NCBI GenBank assembly: GCA_041497995.1
Contig: JBGQHM010000300.1
Coordinates: forward strand, 1-8,222
Direction: 5' to 3'
DNA length: 8,222 bases
Origin: DATKMS01 sp041497995
GTDB taxonomy: Bacteria; Desulfobacterota; Binatia; HRBIN30
Made by a program: the position numbers and the translations under genes. Positions 4,922 to 8,222 of this stretch are shown here, piece after piece; position 1 is the first letter of the stretch; each line of letters opens with the position of its first letter. The notes beneath the pieces are model-generated. The model saw only the letters and a list, made by a program, of their open reading frames with translations, ran no database searches and was not told the DNA's origin.

Positions 4922-6199
4922 TTATCCGCCGCGCAGTTGGTCGACGATCGCGGCCGTCACCTGGTCCGCAGCTTCGATCATGACGGCGTGGCCCGCGTCG
5001 GGAATGACGACCGTATGCGCCGCTGCGATTAGCGATGCCACCGCCTCACCGTTTGGGGTGAGCAGATCCGCGCCCGCCAGCACGACCAGCGTGGGCGCGC
5101 TGATGCGCGGCAGATCTGCCCGGCGTGAACCCGACCACTGCCGCAATCCCGCCGCCGCTCGCGACAATGTCGCAGCCGGCACGGCTGACGCCGAGGCTAC
5201 CAAGCCGCGCACGATGCGCGCACAGGCAGCACGGTCGGTGAGTGTGCGTTCCGAAAACAGCCAGGGTAGCAGAGTGTGCGCCAGCGTCTCGGCACTGCTC
5301 TCCGCGGCGATGCGGCACCACGCATCGAGCACGGCTAACAGCCGTGGACTCGCTTCGACGAAAGGCGTGATCAACGTGAGCGTCTTGACGCGCGCCGGAT
5401 GTCGCAAAGCCATCTCGATGGCCGTGGCTGCGCCGAGACTGGCTCCGACAATGTGCGCCGCCTCGTGGCAGACGGCGGCAACGTCGTCGGCCGCATCGGC
5501 CACGTCGTACACATCGAGATCCCCCGCATCCGAGGCGCCCACGCCGCGCGGGTTGATGGCGAGCACCTCGTAGGCGGAAGCCAGGGCACGGGCCTGTACA
5601 GCGAACGACGAAGCGTCGCTGCCAAATCCCGGCAGCAGCGCTACCTGTGGGCCGTGACCGTCGCGGAGCACCTCGAGGTGCAGACCGTCTCCGACCGCCA
5701 CCAATCGTTCACGACGTGCGGCCCAGGCTTCGACGTCCTCTTTGGTGACGCGACCACCGGGTCCACTGCCGGGGATTGCTTCCACATCGATCCCCAGCTT
5801 CTGGGCGAGCGCGCGTGCCGCGGGGGCGACCGCGCGGCGGTCGGTCCGTGTGGGCGTGGCGTGGAGCGGTTGCGTCTCGACGCGGCGCTCGGGCGCGCGC
5901 GTGACCACCTCGGGCCGATCGTGCTCGCGCTTGAAGGCGTCGACGTCGAACGACTCGTCGGCGTCTGCGGTGAGCGCCCCGAGCAACGTTCCGCACGGTA
6001 CCGTCTCGCCCTCCGCTATATAGATGTGCCGCAGGACACCGCTTTGCGTCGCCTCGACCTCCATCTCGGTCTTCTCCGATTCGATGACCACAATCGGCTC
6101 GCCCTTCGCAACACGGCCACCGATCGCCACCGGCCACGACACGACGGTGCCTTCCTTCATGCTCATACCGAGCCGCGGCATCGCGACGGGAGTTTGCAT
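4922..6199 (-). CDS. acoC: Acetoin-dehydrogenase-type E2: lipoyl domain, E3-binding domain and alpha/beta-hydrolase domain
   Basis: This 425-residue protein has three parts. Residues 3-77 form a lipoyl domain with the lipoylated K43 in IESEKTEMEVEA. Residues about 122-160 are a peripheral subunit-binding domain, VAPAARALAQKLGIDVEAI then GPGGRVTKEDVEAW, which would dock E3 or E1. From about 165 to the end is an alpha/beta-hydrolase fold with nucleophile S254 in GASLGAA, acid D378 in LAGADLLTP and H404 in DAGHAVMIE, so the triad looks complete. This replaces the usual 2-oxo acid acyltransferase domain, as in AcoC of the acetoin dehydrogenase system of Cupriavidus/Pseudomonas. The protein should carry acetyl units from E1 on lipoate and pass them to CoA. 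The ATG lies 21 bases after the E1-beta stop, with only a weak ribosome binding site. Linkers rich in charged residues and Pro separate the domains. Confidence 0.85.
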   Translation of the reverse strand: MQTPVAMPRLGMSMKEGTVVSWPVAIGGRVAKGEPIVVIESEKTEMEVEATQSGVLRHIYIAEGETVPCGTLLGALTADADESFDVDAFKREHDRPEVVTRAPERRVETQPLHATPTRTDRRAVAPAARALAQKLGIDVEAIPGSGPGGRVTKEDVEAWAARRERLVAVGDGLHLEVLRDGHGPQVALLPGFGSDASSFAVQARALASAYEVLAINPRGVGASDAGDLDVYDVADAADDVAAVCHEAAHIVGASLGAATAIEMALRHPARVKTLTLITPFVEASPRLLAVLDAWCRIAAESSAETLAHTLLPWLFSERTLTDRAACARIVRGLVASASAVPAATLSRAAAGLRQWSGSRRADLPRISAPTLVVLAGADLLTPNGEAVASLIAAAHTVVIPDAGHAVMIEAADQVTAAIVDQLRGG

Positions 6200-6220
6200 A
6201 TCGCAGTATGCTTCGTTGTC

Positions 6221-7225
6221 TCAGAACAGCTCGTGCACGGCGGCGAGCACTTTCTCCACCGAGGGCATGTAGGCTTCCTCGAGCACACGGCTGAACGGTA
6301 CGGGCGAGAACGGCGCCGTCACCCGTTTGACCGGCGCATTCAGAAGGTCGAAGCCCTGGTCGACACACAGCGCTGCCACATCACTGGCGATCCCGCAGCG
6401 CGGAGTGGCTTCGTCGATCACCACGAGGCGCCCAGTTTTACCGAGCGTCGTGAGGATCGCTTCCTCGTCGAGCGGCTGCAGGGTGCGCAAATCGAGTACG
6501 TCGGCTTGCACACCTTCCTGCGCAAGCTGCGCCGCGGCCTGCAGAGCGATGTTGACGGTCGCCCCCATGCCGACGAGCGATACGTCGCTGCCTTCGCGTA
6601 CCAGCTTGGCGACACCGATCGGGATTTCGTAATCGCCTTCCGGAACGTCGCTCGAGAGGAACAAGATCCCTTTCGGTTCGCAGAAGACGACCGGGTCGTC
6701 ACAACGGATGGCGCTGAGCAGCAGCCCCTTGGCATCAGCGGCATTGGACGGGATGACCGTCTTCAAACCCGGGATGCCGCTGGTGATCCAATACAGCGAC
6801 TGCGAGTGCTGCGCCGCCGCCTGCATCCCGGCGCCCGTGACCGTGCGCACGGTGAGCGGCAGGCGCGCCTTGCCGCCAAACATGTAGCGGAACTTCGCGG
6901 CTTGATTGAGCAGCGGATCGAGGCAGACGCCGATGAAGTCCATGAACATCAGCTCGACCACCGGCCGCATGCCCGTGGCGGCAGCACCAACTGCCGTACC
7001 GAGCAGGGCCATCTCGCTGATCGGCGAGTCGAGAACACGGTCCGGCCCGAACTGTTTCATGAGGCCACGCGTCGTGCCGAGAATGCCACCTGCCTCTTCG
7101 GTGCCTGCGGGCCGGGTCCCACCACCGGCGACGTCTTCACCCATCAGAATGACATCCGGATCACTCTCCATGGCAATGCGCAGCGCTTCGCCGATGGCAA
7201 ACGCGGTCGGTATTTCGCGGCTCAT
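6221..7225 (-). CDS. acoB: Acetoin/2-oxo acid dehydrogenase E1 component, beta subunit
   Basis: This 334-residue protein is a transketolase-C type E1-beta, with the usual length. It begins MSREIPTAFAIGEALRIAMESDPDVILMGEDV, with the G-E-D motif at 29-31. DSPISE (66-71) carries the conserved glutamate that activates TPP. The Q-H-S-Q-S segment (139-143) and the EPKGILF stretch (183-189) are typical of the family. The C-terminal part, VIDEATPRCGIASDVAALC onward, is the transketolase C-terminal domain. Together with E1-alpha it forms the heterotetramer that decarboxylates or cleaves the substrate using TPP and reductively acylates the E2 lipoyl group. The ATG at 7225 is chosen over an upstream in-frame ATG at 7285 because it has an ideal GAAGGAGGA ribosome binding site, and the upstream frame would overlap the E1-alpha end. 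The gap to E1-alpha is only 13 bases, which indicates one operon. The acetoin assignment comes from the E2, since E1-beta alone does not separate acetoin from pyruvate complexes. Confidence 0.85.
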   Translation of the reverse strand: MSREIPTAFAIGEALRIAMESDPDVILMGEDVAGGGTRPAGTEEAGGILGTTRGLMKQFGPDRVLDSPISEMALLGTAVGAAATGMRPVVELMFMDFIGVCLDPLLNQAAKFRYMFGGKARLPLTVRTVTGAGMQAAAQHSQSLYWITSGIPGLKTVIPSNAADAKGLLLSAIRCDDPVVFCEPKGILFLSSDVPEGDYEIPIGVAKLVREGSDVSLVGMGATVNIALQAAAQLAQEGVQADVLDLRTLQPLDEEAILTTLGKTGRLVVIDEATPRCGIASDVAALCVDQGFDLLNAPVKRVTAPFSPVPFSRVLEEAYMPSVEKVLAAVHELF

Positions 7226-7238
7226 ACTCGATCCTCCT

Positions 7239-8222
7239 TCACGCCCGGCGTGGAGTGCCGGCACGTGCCGCAGGGGCGTACACATCGGTGGTGACTTCGT
7301 CGATGTCCGGCTGCGGCGCGGCCTCGGCCGCTTTCACGGCTTCCTCGATGTGGCGGGACACCTCACCGTCGGCGCGATCCAGATCGTCCTGGCTCAGTAG
7401 CCCGTCAGCGAGGACGCGCGTGGCGAAGCGACGCAAGGGGTCGCGTTCGGTCATCCACTTCTCGGCTTCGTCCTTCGGCCGGTAGGCCAGCGGATCGCCG
7501 ACGAAGTGGCCGGCGAAGCGATAAGTCTTGCACTCGAGCAAGGTTGGCCCCTCGCCGCGCCGCGCGCGGGCAATGGCTTCGCCGGCCTTGGCGAAGACGT
7601 CGAAGAAGTCCATGCCGTCGGCAATCACCCCGGGCATGGCGTACGACTTGGCGCGCTCGGCGATGTCTTTCACGGGGACGGCAAACTCGGTTGGAGTGAA
7701 CTCACCCCAGCCGTTGTTCTCGACGACGTAGATCGCCGGCAACGTCCAGACCGAGGCGAGGTTGAGCGACTCGTGGAAAGCGCCTTGGTTGCTCGCCCCG
7801 TCGCCAAAAAATGCGACGGCGACACCGCCGGTCTTCTTCAGCTTCGCAGTGAGCGCCGCGCCGGTGGCGAGCGGGATGCCGGCGCCGACGATGCCGTTGG
7901 CGCCCAGCATGCCTTTGTCGATGTCGGCGATGTGCATCGAGCCGCCTTTGCCCTTGCACGTACCGGTGCGGCGTCCGAACAGCTCGGCCATCATGCCGCG
8001 CGCATCCACGCCCTTGGCGAGGCAGTGACCGTGACCCCGGTGCGTCGAGGCAACATAGTCGTGCTCGCCGAGCTGCGCGCATACGCCCGTCGCGACGGCC
8101 TCTTCACCGAGGTAGACGTGCAAGAAGCCGCTCATCTTGCCGAGAGTGACGAGCTCGATGAGCTTCTCCTCGAAGCCGCGGATCAACCGCATCGTCCGGT
8201 ACGCACCAAGTAAGCGCTCGTA
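7239..8222 (-). CDS. acoA: Acetoin/2-oxo acid dehydrogenase E1 component, alpha subunit (5' end outside window)
   Basis: This protein carries the TPP and Mg2+ motif GDGASNQGAFHESLNL ending in VVENN (G-D-G through N-N), the hallmark of E1-alpha. HRGHGH and GKGGSMH are the usual active-site loops. An internal Met at 8192 gives 317 residues, but the frame stays open to the window edge with YERLLGAYRTMRLIRGFEEK. That matches the normal E1-alpha N-terminus (LxxLYRTMxxIRxFEE), so the true start lies beyond 8222. The C-terminus, TTDVYAPAARAG, is of normal type. The gene precedes E1-beta by 13 bases and the two subunits form the E1 heterotetramer. The operon promoter and any regulator lie outside the window. 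Pyruvate dehydrogenase E1-alpha is the main alternative, and the AcoC-type E2 downstream argues for acetoin. Confidence 0.85.
   Translation of the reverse strand, partial: YERLLGAYRTMRLIRGFEEKLIELVTLGKMSGFLHVYLGEEAVATGVCAQLGEHDYVASTHRGHGHCLAKGVDARGMMAELFGRRTGTCKGKGGSMHIADIDKGMLGANGIVGAGIPLATGAALTAKLKKTGGVAVAFFGDGASNQGAFHESLNLASVWTLPAIYVVENNGWGEFTPTEFAVPVKDIAERAKSYAMPGVIADGMDFFDVFAKAGEAIARARRGEGPTLLECKTYRFAGHFVGDPLAYRPKDEAEKWMTERDPLRRFATRVLADGLLSQDDLDRADGEVSRHIEEAVKAAEAAPQPDIDEVTTDVYAPAARAGTPRRA

Noticed and set aside
5399..7294. 631-codon open frame on the + strand
   Set aside because: It is fully antisense to E2 and E1-beta, both of which have complete catalytic motifs. The translation is rich in His, Arg and Asp, typical of a complement frame.

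Overview
The window is GC-rich DNA, densely coding on both strands and without rRNA, tRNA, CRISPR or transposase genes. It looks chromosomal, from a high-GC Gram-negative-type bacterium. The mix is a GMC dehydrogenase with a Gluconate_2-dh3-like partner, a Cys-rich surface protein ending in an IPTL-CTERM-like tail, and an acetoin-type dehydrogenase complex. That suggests an uncultured proteobacterial, Desulfobacterota or Binatota-like lineage, but the assignment is an impression from protein style and was not tested.

Layout. (1) Positions 1-102 hold the last 33 codons of an endonuclease V (nfi) gene on the + strand. (2) Positions 314-987, - strand, hold a type II toxin-antitoxin pair, vapB then vapC, overlapping by GTGA. 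A 7-2-7 palindrome just upstream of the ribosome binding site is the probable autoregulatory operator. Behind it lies a 32-bp near-copy of an internal piece of vapB, apparently a relic of a second antitoxin gene. (3) A mostly gene-free stretch of about 450 bases carries this relic and two short palindromes. (4) Positions 1470-3746, + strand, encode a GMC-family flavoprotein dehydrogenase with a probable iron-sulfur Cys motif, then a small Gluconate_2-dh3-like subunit. An inverted-repeat intergenic element of about 135 bp lies between the two genes. (5) Positions 3855-4880, + strand, encode a secreted Cys-rich protein with a C-terminal membrane-sorting tail. (6) Convergent to these, positions 4922-8222 on the - strand hold a three-gene operon for E1-alpha, E1-beta and E2 of an acetoin-dehydrogenase-type 2-oxo acid dehydrogenase complex. 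The E2 carries an alpha/beta-hydrolase domain instead of the usual acyltransferase domain.

How they work together. The E1/E2 proteins should form one complex that cleaves acetoin (or a related substrate) with TPP and passes the acyl group to CoA through lipoate. Its E3 is not in the window. The GMC protein and its small partner should form a separate dehydrogenase feeding electrons to an unidentified acceptor. No gene here ties the two modules together. I see no clear sign of a wholly new system. The most unusual items are the domain make-up of the E2, the Fe-S motif in a GMC dehydrogenase whose partner lacks a Tat signal, the vapB relic and the intergenic repeat element.
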